Assembly: GCF_047946665.1 (NCBI RefSeq)
Contig: NZ_CP172312.1
Location: 1,054,001 to 1,118,000 of the forward strand
Length of the DNA: 64,000 bases
Direction: 5' to 3'
From: Allohahella sp002354735
GTDB lineage: Bacteria > Pseudomonadota > Gammaproteobacteria > Pseudomonadales > Oleiphilaceae
Part shown: positions 16,592 to 25,924 of the stretch, piece by piece
Numbering within the stretch: the first letter of the stretch is position 1
How the letters are laid out: every line of letters begins with the position of its first letter
Translations under genes and position numbers: made by a program
Notes under the pieces: generated by a model
The model's database searches: none
Seen by the model: only the letters and a program-made list of their open reading frames with translations
What the model was told of the DNA's origin: nothing

Positions 16592-17758
16592 TTGACTTCA
16601 CTGATAGCCACTAGTCTGGATAGCCAGGACATTCCTGAGCCATCATCCGTTGCGGGAAAGCTGAACCTTCTGGGTCTGTCTCGAGAGGCCCTTGTGGACT
16701 TTTTCGCCGAAATGGGCGAGAAACCATTCCGCGCCCAGCAGCTGATGAAATGGCTCTACCACCGTGGCGTCAGTGATTTCGAACAGATGACCGATATGAG
16801 CAAGGCCCTCAGGACCAAGCTCGCTCAGGTCGCCTGCATCATCGTTCCCGAGATCGTTGTGCAGAACTACTCCACTGACGGCACGCGTAAGTGGGTTATG
16901 CGCATGCCTGGTGGCAGCTCCATCGAGACCGTCTACATTCCCGATGGCGGCAGAGGCACGCTGTGTGTCTCGTCGCAGATTGGTTGTGCGGTTGACTGTA
17001 GCTTTTGCTCCACTGGTAAACAGGGCTTCAATCGCAACCTGACAGCGGCCGAAATCATTGGCCAGATGTGGATAGCCGCGCACAGCTTCGGCAGTCGCGA
17101 CGTGTCCAGCGAGCGCTATGTCACCAATGTCGTCTTCATGGGCATGGGTGAGCCGCTGTTGAACTACGGTCCTGTCCTGAACGCCTCGAAGCTGATGATG
17201 GATGATCTCGGATTCGGGATTGGCAAGCGCCGTCTCACAATCAGTACCTCTGGCGTAGTGCCTGCCATCGATCAGCTGGGCGATGATACCGATGTCTCGT
17301 TGGCCATCTCGTTGCATGCGCCAACCGATGAGCTTCGCGATGTGCTTGTTCCACTGAATCGCAAATATCCGATTGCGGTGCTGTTGGCAGCCTGCCAGCG
17401 ATATCTCGACAAATTGCCGGACAAGCGCAAGATCACGATCGAATACACCCTCATGAAGGATGTGAACGATTCGCCAGAGCAGGCCGCGCAACTAGCTGCA
17501 GTATTGGCAGACCTCCCGGTGAAGATTAATCTGATACCCTTCAATCCGTTCCCGAACAGCGGTTACGAAAGGCCCTCGCGCAATGCGGCGATGCGGTTTT
17601 CCAAGATCCTGCAGGAAGCTGGTCATATCGCGACGATCAGAACCACGCGTGGCGACGATATTGATGCGGCCTGTGGCCAGTTGGTGGGGCAGGTAGCAGA
17701 TCGTACCCGTCGTCAGGAGCGCTGGAAACAGCAGCATGATCAGGCGGCTGGGCTCTAG
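16592..17758 (+). CDS. rlmN: Dual-specificity 23S rRNA/tRNA m2A methyltransferase RlmN
   Basis: This radical SAM enzyme methylates C2 of A2503 in 23S rRNA and A37 in some tRNAs. The cluster ligands are C132, C136 and C139 (GCAVDCSFCSTGKQGF). FMGMGEPLLNY binds SAM, and the C-terminal cysteine in DIDAACGQL carries the methyl group. The length is 388 residues. The start is TTG at 16592 with GGGGAG upstream; about 25 N-terminal residues precede the usual beginning LNLLGLSREAL. It lies 22 nt after ndk. Confidence 0.96.
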   Translation: MTSLIATSLDSQDIPEPSSVAGKLNLLGLSREALVDFFAEMGEKPFRAQQLMKWLYHRGVSDFEQMTDMSKALRTKLAQVACIIVPEIVVQNYSTDGTRKWVMRMPGGSSIETVYIPDGGRGTLCVSSQIGCAVDCSFCSTGKQGFNRNLTAAEIIGQMWIAAHSFGSRDVSSERYVTNVVFMGMGEPLLNYGPVLNASKLMMDDLGFGIGKRRLTISTSGVVPAIDQLGDDTDVSLAISLHAPTDELRDVLVPLNRKYPIAVLLAACQRYLDKLPDKRKITIEYTLMKDVNDSPEQAAQLAAVLADLPVKINLIPFNPFPNSGYERPSRNAAMRFSKILQEAGHIATIRTTRGDDIDAACGQLVGQVADRTRRQERWKQQHDQAAGL

Positions 17759-17940
17759 CGCGATTCTGAACGAGGCGCTCGATCAGAGATGGTCCGGCGC
17801 GCTCATGACCGGCAGCGGTCCGGTTCATCTAATTAAAGCCTTGTATTCCCAACCAGATGTTTTAATTGAACTATAATCTCCACTACCGGCGTTCGAACAG
17901 CGCCACGATTCCTCTCCTTTCAATGGCAGGTATTCACGTA

Positions 17941-18753
17941 GTGACAGATTTCCTCTCAGGTCATTCGTCCTGGACGCGCCGGATGGCCGCAACAGTCGTC
18001 ATGGCACTCAGCCTCATGTCGTCTGCCTGCGTCACGACGACGACAGGTCCATATTCAGCCAATCAGTCCAAGGACAAGGCTGCCGAACAGTATGTTGCCC
18101 TGGGCATCAATTACCTGCGCGAAGGCAATCTCGAGTTGGCCACCGCGCGCACCAAGCGTGCACTGGAGCTGAGGCCTAACTATGCAGAAGCCCTGGCCGT
18201 ACTTGGACTGATCTATCAGACTCAGGAGGAGTACCCGCTCGCTGAGCAGAATTATAAGGACGCCCTGTCTGCGGATAGCGAATTCACCAGGGGCCGAACC
18301 TATCTGGCCTCGCTCTATTACAAGCAGAGAAAGCTCGATCAGGCGCTGGCCGAGTTCGAAAAGGCGTCTGAGGATATTCGCTATCCAGCGCGGTCGCAGG
18401 TTTTCGAGAACATTGGGCTTATAAAGTTTCAGCAGGGCAAAACTGAGGAAAGTATTGCGGCCTATCGCAAGTCGCTGGCACTTGATCGCGATCAGCCGGG
18501 TCTGCAGCTGAAACTTGCAGAGCTGTTCGCGAAGCTACAGGACTACGAGCAAGCCAACAGATATTACGACAATTTCCGGGAAAGTGTCAGGCAGGGTGCT
18601 CTCCTGCACACGCCGGGGAGTCTCGAATTGGGTATCGATCTTGCCAGACGCCGTGGTGATGATGATACTGTATCATCATTGAAGCTCGTGCTCAGGAATC
18701 TGTACCCGAAGTCCCCGGAAAACCAGCGCGAGCAGGCTCGCGGAAACAGCTGA
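17941..18753 (+). CDS. pilW: Type IV pilus biogenesis lipoprotein PilW/PilF
   Basis: An outer-membrane TPR lipoprotein that stabilises type IV pili by helping secretin assembly. A signal with lipobox (VVMALSLMSSAC) is followed by tandem TPR units from AEQYVALGINYLREGNLELA to the C-terminus, the spacing seen in PilF/PilW. The start is uncertain: GTG at 17941 gives a normal signal peptide, ATG at 17923 and TTG at 17866 are in frame without better ribosome sites. A TATAAT at 17872-17877 may be the -10 of a promoter. Position between rlmN and rodZ is typical. Confidence 0.9.
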   Translation: MTDFLSGHSSWTRRMAATVVMALSLMSSACVTTTTGPYSANQSKDKAAEQYVALGINYLREGNLELATARTKRALELRPNYAEALAVLGLIYQTQEEYPLAEQNYKDALSADSEFTRGRTYLASLYYKQRKLDQALAEFEKASEDIRYPARSQVFENIGLIKFQQGKTEESIAAYRKSLALDRDQPGLQLKLAELFAKLQDYEQANRYYDNFRESVRQGALLHTPGSLELGIDLARRRGDDDTVSSLKLVLRNLYPKSPENQREQARGNS

Positions 18754-18808
18754 AGTACTCAATAATCTCTCAGGCAGCCAGACAGGTGCCCCCTAGCCGG
18801 TTTTAAAC

Positions 18809-19921
18809 ATGCAGGAACCCTCATTTTCAGCCAGTCGAGAGGCTGAGGACGCCAGCTCTCCTTCTGGAACACCGCCTTCGAAAGGCGCGCGTGCTTCGGT
18901 GGCCGCCACGATAGGTCAGAAACTTGCTGCCGCTCGCGAGCGCGAAGGCCTAAGCGTCAGGGAGACCGCCGACAGGCTCCACGTCGTGACCCGTTATGTC
19001 ACCGCCATCGAGGCCGGTGAATATACTGTGCTTCCGGGTATTGTCTTCCTGAAGGGCTATGTGCGTGCCTATGCTCGCATAGTCGGCCTGGATGAGGATG
19101 CCCTCAGTCAGGCACTCGAGGCTGAGTTGCAGATTCGGGATGACGTTCCTGATCACTCGGCAAAGCCGCTGCCGCACAGTCCCAAACCGAAAAGTCATTC
19201 GCTGGGTATACTGGCCGGCCTCTTTGCGCTCGCACTGGTGGCCCTGGTCGCCTTCCTCTTGGTCAGACCTGATCCTGTATCGGTGCCGTCAGCAACTACC
19301 GCGCCTTACGAGGGCGAAGCGCCTGGCGAGGAAGAAGCGCCCGTGGCGGCCGAAGCTCAGTCGCCGGATGAGAGTGAAGTGTCGGCGACCGACAGCGATG
19401 GCCTTGAGTCCGAGAAAGCTGCCGAGCTGGCAGTCGAGGAGCCTGTCGAACCCAGCGTTGAAGAAGAATTTCTCGTCGACGAGACGGAAGAGTTCGGTTC
19501 GGTGCGCCGAGGCCTGTATACTACCCCCGATCCAGCCACTTCCAACGAACAGGTGGCCGAGCCAGTGCAGGTGGAACCCGCCAGCACAGCGCGTCGCTCT
19601 GCATCGTCAGCCGCCCGACCTGTGTTGGCCGGATCTGCGCCGACCGAGTCCACCGCTTCAGGCGTCGGGGATGCCACGGTATCTGTGGTATTCACTGGCG
19701 ACTGCTGGTTCGATATTCGAGCGGCAAATGATGAGCGAACCGTTGGATTGTATAGAGAGGGGCAGACCTTGACGTTCAAGGGCCCACTGCCAATGGAAGT
19801 GATTGTCGGCGCAGTTGGCGCTACGCAAATCCGTGTTAACGGACAGCCACTTGACTTCAGTCGCTATCGAGTGCGGAATAACCGGGTTGAATTCACCATC
19901 ACAAGCGAAACGCTGCAATAG
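18809..19921 (+). CDS. rodZ: Cytoskeleton protein RodZ
   Basis: RodZ links MreB to the elongasome and helps set rod shape. Residues about 30-95 form the cytosolic helix-turn-helix (IGQKLAAAREREGLSVRETADRL, EAGEYTVLPGIVFLKGYVRAYAR). A single membrane helix follows (SLGILAGLFALALVALVAFLL), then a long acidic Pro/Ala/Glu-rich periplasmic linker, then the C-terminal DUF4115 beta domain (FTGDCWFDIRAAN to RNNRVEFTI). The length is 370 residues. It lies in the usual pilW-rodZ-ispG order. Confidence 0.94.
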   Translation: MQEPSFSASREAEDASSPSGTPPSKGARASVAATIGQKLAAAREREGLSVRETADRLHVVTRYVTAIEAGEYTVLPGIVFLKGYVRAYARIVGLDEDALSQALEAELQIRDDVPDHSAKPLPHSPKPKSHSLGILAGLFALALVALVAFLLVRPDPVSVPSATTAPYEGEAPGEEEAPVAAEAQSPDESEVSATDSDGLESEKAAELAVEEPVEPSVEEEFLVDETEEFGSVRRGLYTTPDPATSNEQVAEPVQVEPASTARRSASSAARPVLAGSAPTESTASGVGDATVSVVFTGDCWFDIRAANDERTVGLYREGQTLTFKGPLPMEVIVGAVGATQIRVNGQPLDFSRYRVRNNRVEFTITSETLQ

Positions 19922-19969
19922 GCAGCGTCGCGAGACCATTACCGGAACAGATAGGACTCTGACAGCAGC

Positions 19970-21082
19970 ATGCACCAGGAAAGCCCGATAGTACGCCGCA
20001 AGAGCAAACAGATCATGGTAGGCAATGTGCCCGTGGGCGGCGATGCGCCTATTGCGGTGCAGAGCATGACCAACACCGAGACCTGCGACGTACAGGCGAC
20101 GGTGACGCAGATCCAGAGTCTGCAGGATGCGGGTGCTGACATCGTTCGCGTGTCGGTACCGTCGATGGATGCGGCAGAAGCATTCAGGGAAATTCGCAAG
20201 CAGGTGACGATCCCTCTGGTTGCCGACATCCATTTCGATTACAAGATCGCACTGAAAGTTGCCGAGTACGGCGTCGACTGTCTGCGCATCAATCCGGGCA
20301 ATATCGGTCGTGAAGACCGGGTGGCAGCCGTCATTTCGGCAGCGCGCAATAATGGCATCCCGATCCGCATCGGCGTCAATGCAGGCTCACTCGAGAAAGA
20401 CCTGCAGAAGAAATACGGCGAGCCGACACCGGCTGCGTTGGTCGAATCCGCCATGCGACACATCGATATTCTTGATCGTCACAATTTTGATCAATACAAG
20501 ATCAGTCTGAAGGCCTCCGACGTGTTCATGGCCGTTGGCGCCTATCGACTGATTGCCAAGCAAATCGAGCAGCCCTTGCATCTTGGTATTACTGAGGCCG
20601 GCGGCTTTCGCTCAGGCGCAGTCAAGTCGGCAATCGGCCTCGGCATGCTGCTGATGGATGGTATCGGCGATACCATCAGGGTTTCCCTCGCTGCTGATCC
20701 GGTGCAGGAAATCAAGGTGGGCTTTGATATCCTCAAGAGTCTGCGGCTACGAAGCAAAGGCGTCAACTTTATCGCCTGCCCCAGCTGCAGTCGGCAGAAC
20801 TTCGACGTCATCAAGACGATGAACGAGCTCGAAATGCGACTTGAAGACGTCCAGACGCCTATCGACGTGGCTGTTATCGGCTGCGTCGTCAATGGCCCGG
20901 GCGAAGCCAGGGAAGCCGACGTTGGTCTGACCGGTGGTTCGCCCAATAATCTCATCTATCTGGGTGGCAAACCTGACCATAAAGCCGATAATGTCGGCCT
21001 CGTCGACCATTTCGAAAAGGTCATCCGTGCTCAGGTCAAGACCAGACAAGCCGCCCTGGATGCGTTGATCGCCAAGGCCTGA
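19970..21082 (+). CDS. ispG: 4-hydroxy-3-methylbut-2-enyl diphosphate synthase IspG
   Basis: IspG catalyses the sixth step of the MEP isoprenoid pathway with a [4Fe-4S] cluster. The 370-residue protein has the TIM-barrel start VGNVPVGGDAPIAVQSMTNT, LVADIHFDYKIAL, RINPGNIG, and the cluster motif FIACPSCSRQNFD with a third cysteine in VIGCVVNGPGEA. It is the short bacterial form without a central insertion. No anomaly is seen. Confidence 0.97.
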   Translation: MHQESPIVRRKSKQIMVGNVPVGGDAPIAVQSMTNTETCDVQATVTQIQSLQDAGADIVRVSVPSMDAAEAFREIRKQVTIPLVADIHFDYKIALKVAEYGVDCLRINPGNIGREDRVAAVISAARNNGIPIRIGVNAGSLEKDLQKKYGEPTPAALVESAMRHIDILDRHNFDQYKISLKASDVFMAVGAYRLIAKQIEQPLHLGITEAGGFRSGAVKSAIGLGMLLMDGIGDTIRVSLAADPVQEIKVGFDILKSLRLRSKGVNFIACPSCSRQNFDVIKTMNELEMRLEDVQTPIDVAVIGCVVNGPGEAREADVGLTGGSPNNLIYLGGKPDHKADNVGLVDHFEKVIRAQVKTRQAALDALIAKA

Positions 21083-21163
21083 GTCATATAGCCTCGGCGC
21101 CCGGCCAGGCCGGCGCTGCGCGCAGGCAATTCGGCGCCATTTCAAACAGGAAGTTTTTTTCAA

Positions 21164-22522
21164 GTGTCCAAATTACAGGCTGTACGCGGGATGAACGATA
21201 TCCTGCCGAGTTCCACTCCTTACTGGCAGCGCCTCGAAAGCGCATGCCGCTCACTCTTCGGCGCCTATGGCCTGGAAGAGATCAGGCTACCCATCGTCGA
21301 ACCAACCGCGCTATTCAAGCGCTCAATTGGTGAAGCCACGGATATTGTCGAAAAGGAAATGTATACTTTCGACGACCGCAATGGTGAAAGCCTGACCCTG
21401 CGACCTGAACTGACAGCCGGCGTAGTGAGGGCAGGCGAGCAACATGGCCTGCTCTACAACCAGACTCCACGACTCTGGTACGCTGGCCCGGCGTTTCGCT
21501 ACGAGAAACCGCAGAAGGGCCGTTATCGCCAGTTTCATCAGATTGGCGTGGAGTGCTTCGGCCTTCCGGGTCCTGATATAGACGCCGAGCTCATTGCGCT
21601 CACTGCAAGGCTGTGGGAGCATCTTGGCCTCGCTTCGGCGGTACGTCTCGAGCTCAACACCATCGGCAGCGCAGAGTCTCGGCAACGGTTCCGCAAGGCG
21701 CTGGTCGCGTTTCTCGAAGACAAGCGCGAGGCACTGGATGAAGACAGCCAGCGTCGCCTGCTCACGAATCCGATGCGCATACTGGATTCCAAGAGCGCTG
21801 AAACGCAGCGGGTACTCGATAACGCACCAAGTCTGCACGATTACATCGACGATGAGTCCAAACAGCATTTCGCGGGACTGTGCCAACGCCTCGATGCACT
21901 CGGCATCAGCTATGTGGTGAATCCGAGGCTGGTTCGAGGACTGGACTACTACGGCAAGACCGTGTTTGAGTGGATTACCACTGAGCTCGGTGCCCAGGGT
22001 ACCGTCTGTGCTGGCGGTCGCTACGATGGGCTGGTTGAGCAGCTTGGCGGGAAGTCCACCCCGGGCGTAGGATTCGCCATGGGTTGTGAGCGCCTGGTGC
22101 TGATGCTCGAGGCGCTCGCCGCTCGTGGTAGTATGGCGCAGCAGGCAAGCGGACTGCATAGCCTGTATGTAATGGGTCTGGGCGAAGCGGAAGATTCAGC
22201 CGCCCAGACACTGGCTGAGCAGATCAGAAGCGCGGCTCCAGGTCTTAAGGTCATGCTGCATTGCGGTGGCGGGTCGATCAAGTCACGGATGAAGAAGGCC
22301 GATCGTAGCGGCGCACAACTGAGTGTGCTGATCGGTGAGAATGAGCTGGCCCGGCAGCAGGTCAGCTGCAAGGTCATGCAGGCTGATTCGGCGGTTGCCG
22401 CCAGTCTCGGTCTCGACGAGGATTCCACAGTAAGTACGCCAGGCCAGTTTCTCCTGTCTCAGACAGAATTGCTGCAACGGCTTCAAACAATGAAAGAACA
22501 GGCAGATAGCAATCATGGTTGA
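21164..22522 (+). CDS. hisS: Histidyl-tRNA synthetase
   Basis: A class II aminoacyl-tRNA synthetase. Residue patterns are VRGMNDILPSSTPYW at the start, TLRPELTAGVVRA, the motif 2 region RYEKPQKGRYRQFHQIGVE, the histidine-specific LVRGLDYYGKTVFEW, and GGRYDGLVEQLGG with GFAMGCERL as motif 3. The anticodon domain covers about residue 335 to the end. The start is GTG at 21164, preceded by CAGGAAG. The 3' end overlaps yfgM by 8 nt. Confidence 0.97.
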   Translation: MSKLQAVRGMNDILPSSTPYWQRLESACRSLFGAYGLEEIRLPIVEPTALFKRSIGEATDIVEKEMYTFDDRNGESLTLRPELTAGVVRAGEQHGLLYNQTPRLWYAGPAFRYEKPQKGRYRQFHQIGVECFGLPGPDIDAELIALTARLWEHLGLASAVRLELNTIGSAESRQRFRKALVAFLEDKREALDEDSQRRLLTNPMRILDSKSAETQRVLDNAPSLHDYIDDESKQHFAGLCQRLDALGISYVVNPRLVRGLDYYGKTVFEWITTELGAQGTVCAGGRYDGLVEQLGGKSTPGVGFAMGCERLVLMLEALAARGSMAQQASGLHSLYVMGLGEAEDSAAQTLAEQIRSAAPGLKVMLHCGGGSIKSRMKKADRSGAQLSVLIGENELARQQVSCKVMQADSAVAASLGLDEDSTVSTPGQFLLSQTELLQRLQTMKEQADSNHG

Positions 22523-23297
22523 TAGAAGTGACGACGAACAACTAGACGCGCTAAAACAGTGGTGGCAAGCGAATGGCACCTCACTCATCGTTGGCGTAAT
22601 CCTGGCAATTGCTGCCATATTTGGCTTCAAGGCTTGGCAGAACAATCAGTTGCAGCAGGAAGCTGAGTCTTCGTTGAAGTACCAGCAGCTTGTTGAGGCT
22701 GCGGCAGCCGATCAGCAGAGTGCTTTTCTGAAGGCCCAGCAGTCAAAAGCGGAAGGGGATGATTCTGCCTCTACTGACGATGCTGATACGGCGCGCTTCC
22801 TGGCCAAAGAACTCAAGGAAGCCACCAGTATAAAGGGCTATGAGCTGCTCGCCGATCTGTATCTCTCGCGAAGTCACTTCAGTGCCAATGAGCTGGATGA
22901 AGCGCATAAGCAGCTCATCGGCACGCTTGAGCAGACCGAATCAGAATCACTGAAGCGCATCATCCAGGCCAGGTTGGCGAGGGTCGAGATGGCTCAGGAA
23001 AAATACGAGGCTGCGCTGGCCCGCTTGGACGTGCCAAAGGATGATGTTTTTTATACCTACTTTCAGGAGCTTAGGGGCGATATCTATAAACTGACTCAGA
23101 AGCCTGAGCTAGCTCTTGAAGCCTATCGGAATGCACGAGAGGCGTTGGCAGCCAAGCCACCGGTAGTCGAGCAGCCGCTTATCGCACGCACCGAAACTGA
23201 CGCACCTGAACAGCCTGCCGAAGCCGAACAGGTTGCGGCCCAGGCCCTGGCCTGGCTGGATACCAAGATTGCAGATCTGGGAACCGCTGGCGAATGA
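22515..23297 (+). CDS. yfgM: Ancillary SecYEG translocon subunit YfgM
   Basis: An inner-membrane TPR protein that assists periplasmic chaperone networks at SecYEG. The N-terminal DDEQLDALKQWWQANGTSLIVG and the single membrane helix GVILAIAAIFGFKAW are characteristic, followed by a TPR_21 region. The C-terminus is Glu/Ala/Pro-rich (about residues 215-245). It overlaps hisS by 8 nt and bamB by 4 nt, so hisS-yfgM-bamB are translationally coupled. Confidence 0.92.
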   Translation: MVDRSDDEQLDALKQWWQANGTSLIVGVILAIAAIFGFKAWQNNQLQQEAESSLKYQQLVEAAAADQQSAFLKAQQSKAEGDDSASTDDADTARFLAKELKEATSIKGYELLADLYLSRSHFSANELDEAHKQLIGTLEQTESESLKRIIQARLARVEMAQEKYEAALARLDVPKDDVFYTYFQELRGDIYKLTQKPELALEAYRNAREALAAKPPVVEQPLIARTETDAPEQPAEAEQVAAQALAWLDTKIADLGTAGE

Positions 23298-24463
23298 TGA
23301 TGGCTTTTCACGGACGCCGCTTCGCCATACCGCTGCTGGCATTGTTCACAGCGCTCTCGATTGCTGGCTGCGGGGATGAGGATGTACGGCCTGAGCCGGT
23401 GGAGCTCAAGCCAATTACGCCGGTGGTCAGTCTGAGCCGCGCCTGGAGCGTTGGTATTGGCGATGGCTATGATGATGAAGCGGTCAGTCTGGCGCCACTG
23501 GTGCTGGATGAGCAGCTTGTCGCCGTGTCTCGGGATGGCGAGCTTCAGGCCATCGAGCGCCTCAGTGGCAAGACCCTTTGGGAACGCTCGATCGACGAAG
23601 ACATCAGTGGCGGCGTTGGTGGGGATGCCCGGCGGGTATTTGTGACCACGGCCGACGGCAACCTGATTGCGAGCTCTGCTGAAGACGGCAGTGAGCTCTG
23701 GACGATTTCAACAGGGAGCGAGGTGCTATCTGCACCACTGGTTGCCAGAGGTCTTGTATTCGTGCAGACCATTGACGGTCTGGTCAGTGCTTACGATGTC
23801 GGCAGCGGGCAGAAGCGCTGGGATTATCGTGAGCAGGAACCTGCGCTGACGGTACGCGGCACATCGCCGCTGAATTATGACGAACGTGCAGAACTCTTGC
23901 TGGCAGCCTTCGCCAACGGTTCAGTTGTCGCACTCGACCCCAGGAGCGGTATACCCGCGTGGAGCCAGATCGTAGCTGAGCCACGTGGCAAAACCGAGCT
24001 GGACCGATTGATCGATATTGATGGCGGTACCGAGGTGGCAGATGGCAGCGTCTTCGCGGTGGCCTATCAGGGCAACATAGCCGAGCTGAGCGCGATTCGT
24101 GGCCGGGTGGATTGGCTGGAGAAGGCGTCGAGCTTCGCACGGCCTTCGCGAGGCGATCGTCTGCTGCTGCTGACAGCGGAGAACGGTGATGTCATTGCCT
24201 GGGATGCGAGTACCAAGACCGAACGCTGGCGCTCGAGCGAGTATGCCTACCGTGAGCTGTCGACACCGGTCATCTTCAGAGATCATGTGTTTTTCGGTGA
24301 TCTCGAAGGCTACGTTCATGTTCTGGAATTGAAAGAGGGGAAGACGGTAGCCCGTTTCCGCCCTGCAGACGAAGCCATCATAGCCGCACCCGTTGCCGGC
24401 GCTGATGCCATCTATTTTTATGGTAGTGACGGCGAATTGAGCGCCTGGACATTCGATGAGTAA
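23294..24463 (+). CDS. bamB: Outer-membrane assembly lipoprotein BamB
   Basis: A lipoprotein of the BAM complex that inserts outer-membrane beta-barrels. The signal ends in the lipobox SIAGC at about residue 28. An eight-bladed PQQ-like beta-propeller follows, seen as repeats such as LSGKTLWERSIDEDISGG, DGSELWTISTGSEVLSAP, GSGQKRWDY and STKTERWRSSEY. The length is 389 residues. It starts in a 4-nt overlap with yfgM, and its end overlaps der by 8 nt. Confidence 0.95.
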   Translation: MMMAFHGRRFAIPLLALFTALSIAGCGDEDVRPEPVELKPITPVVSLSRAWSVGIGDGYDDEAVSLAPLVLDEQLVAVSRDGELQAIERLSGKTLWERSIDEDISGGVGGDARRVFVTTADGNLIASSAEDGSELWTISTGSEVLSAPLVARGLVFVQTIDGLVSAYDVGSGQKRWDYREQEPALTVRGTSPLNYDERAELLLAAFANGSVVALDPRSGIPAWSQIVAEPRGKTELDRLIDIDGGTEVADGSVFAVAYQGNIAELSAIRGRVDWLEKASSFARPSRGDRLLLLTAENGDVIAWDASTKTERWRSSEYAYRELSTPVIFRDHVFFGDLEGYVHVLELKEGKTVARFRPADEAIIAAPVAGADAIYFYGSDGELSAWTFDE

Positions 24464-25883
24464 ACCCGTTATCGCACTGGTCGGCCGACCCAATGTAGGC
24501 AAATCGACGCTGTTCAACCGGCTCACGAGAACTCGTGACGCCCTGGTTGCCGATCTGTCAGGACTCACCCGTGACCGCAAGTATGGCGAGGGCGAGCATG
24601 AAGGGCGGCATTATATTCTGGTGGATACCGGAGGAATCTCTGGTCTCGAAGCTGGCATAGATGCCCAGATGGCCCAGCAGGCTTACACGGCGATGAAGGA
24701 GGCGAATATCGTGCTCTTCATAGTCGACGCCCAGGCCGGTCTCACACCTGCTGACGAGCATATCGCCAAGGAACTTCGCGTACGCGACAAGACGGTCATT
24801 CTGGTGGTCAACAAGGTCGACGGCCGGGAACCTGACGGTGCGACAGCCGAGTTCTACAAGCTCGGCTTCACCCGAATTGTCCAGACTGCAGCGAGCCAGA
24901 ACCGAGGCATGCGTTCGCTGATGGAAGAGGCGCTGGCCGGGTTCGAGGCGGAGGAGCCTGAAAATGCGTCTGATCAGCCTGGTATCCGTATCGGCATTAT
25001 CGGTCGACCGAATGTCGGCAAGTCGACGCTGGTGAACAGAATGTTGGGTGAAGAGCGGGTCATTGTGTATGACCAGCCCGGCACCACTCGTGACTCGATC
25101 TATATCCCCTACGAGCGGCACGGCAAGCCCTACACCATTATTGATACAGCGGGTGTGCGCCGCCGCAAGAACATCGACGAATCGGTCGAAAAGTTCTCGA
25201 TCGTGAAGACGCTTCAGGCCGTCAAGGATGCCCACGTCATCGTGCTCGTTATCGATGCCCAGGAAGGTCTGGTCGATCAGGATCTCCATCTGCTCGGCTT
25301 CGCAATGGACGCAGGTCGCGCCATCGTTATTGCCGTGAACAAGTGGGACGGTCTGTCCCAGGAGAAGAAGGACAATATCAAGTCTGCGCTTGATCGCAGG
25401 CTCGATTTCATCACCTACGCCAAGATCCACTTCATTTCGGCGCTTCATGGTACTGGTGTTGGCGAGATGTACCCAACCATCGATCGCTGCTACAAGAGCG
25501 CGATGGTCAAGTGGCCAACGCCGATGCTGACCAAGCTGCTGGAGGATGCTGTGTTGTCACACGCGCCGCCCATGGTCAGCGGTCGGAGAATCAAATTACG
25601 CTATGCCCACCAGGGCGGATCAAATCCGCCGGTCGTGGTTGTGCACGGCAATCAGACGGATTCACTGCCGAAGAGCTACAGACGCTATCTGGAAAACACC
25701 TTCCGGACCGTGTTGAAGGTCGAGGGCACGCCTATCCGTTTCGAATTCAAATCGGGCGAGAATCCGTTCGCTGGTCGGGCCAACAACCTGAACATCAAGC
25801 AGCAGCAAAAGAAGAAGCGCCTGATGAAGCATGTGAAAAGCCTGAACAAGAAACCGAACAGGCGTTCGAAGCAGTTTTACTAG
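24456..25883 (+). CDS. der: Ribosome biogenesis GTPase Der (EngA)
   Basis: Der is an essential double-GTPase for 50S assembly. The first G domain has GRPNVGKSTLFNRLT, DTGG and NKVDG; the second has GRPNVGKSTLVNRMLGEER, DTAGVRRR and NKWDG. The C-terminal KH-like domain ends in a lysine-rich tail. The length is 475 residues. It is the last gene of this plus-strand run and converges with pta. Confidence 0.97.
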   Translation: MSKPVIALVGRPNVGKSTLFNRLTRTRDALVADLSGLTRDRKYGEGEHEGRHYILVDTGGISGLEAGIDAQMAQQAYTAMKEANIVLFIVDAQAGLTPADEHIAKELRVRDKTVILVVNKVDGREPDGATAEFYKLGFTRIVQTAASQNRGMRSLMEEALAGFEAEEPENASDQPGIRIGIIGRPNVGKSTLVNRMLGEERVIVYDQPGTTRDSIYIPYERHGKPYTIIDTAGVRRRKNIDESVEKFSIVKTLQAVKDAHVIVLVIDAQEGLVDQDLHLLGFAMDAGRAIVIAVNKWDGLSQEKKDNIKSALDRRLDFITYAKIHFISALHGTGVGEMYPTIDRCYKSAMVKWPTPMLTKLLEDAVLSHAPPMVSGRRIKLRYAHQGGSNPPVVVVHGNQTDSLPKSYRRYLENTFRTVLKVEGTPIRFEFKSGENPFAGRANNLNIKQQQKKKRLMKHVKSLNKKPNRRSKQFY

Positions 25884-25900
25884 TCTCTCCAGGCCTAAAG

Positions 25901-25924
25901 AAACTGCAGGTCGGTCTGCAGTTT
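25901..25924. terminator. Hairpin between convergent der and pta
   Basis: AAACTGCAG-GTCGGT-CTGCAGTTT is a perfect 9-bp stem, sitting between the convergent stop codons and touching the pta stop. There is no clear T run on either strand, so its terminator role is tentative. Confidence 0.5.
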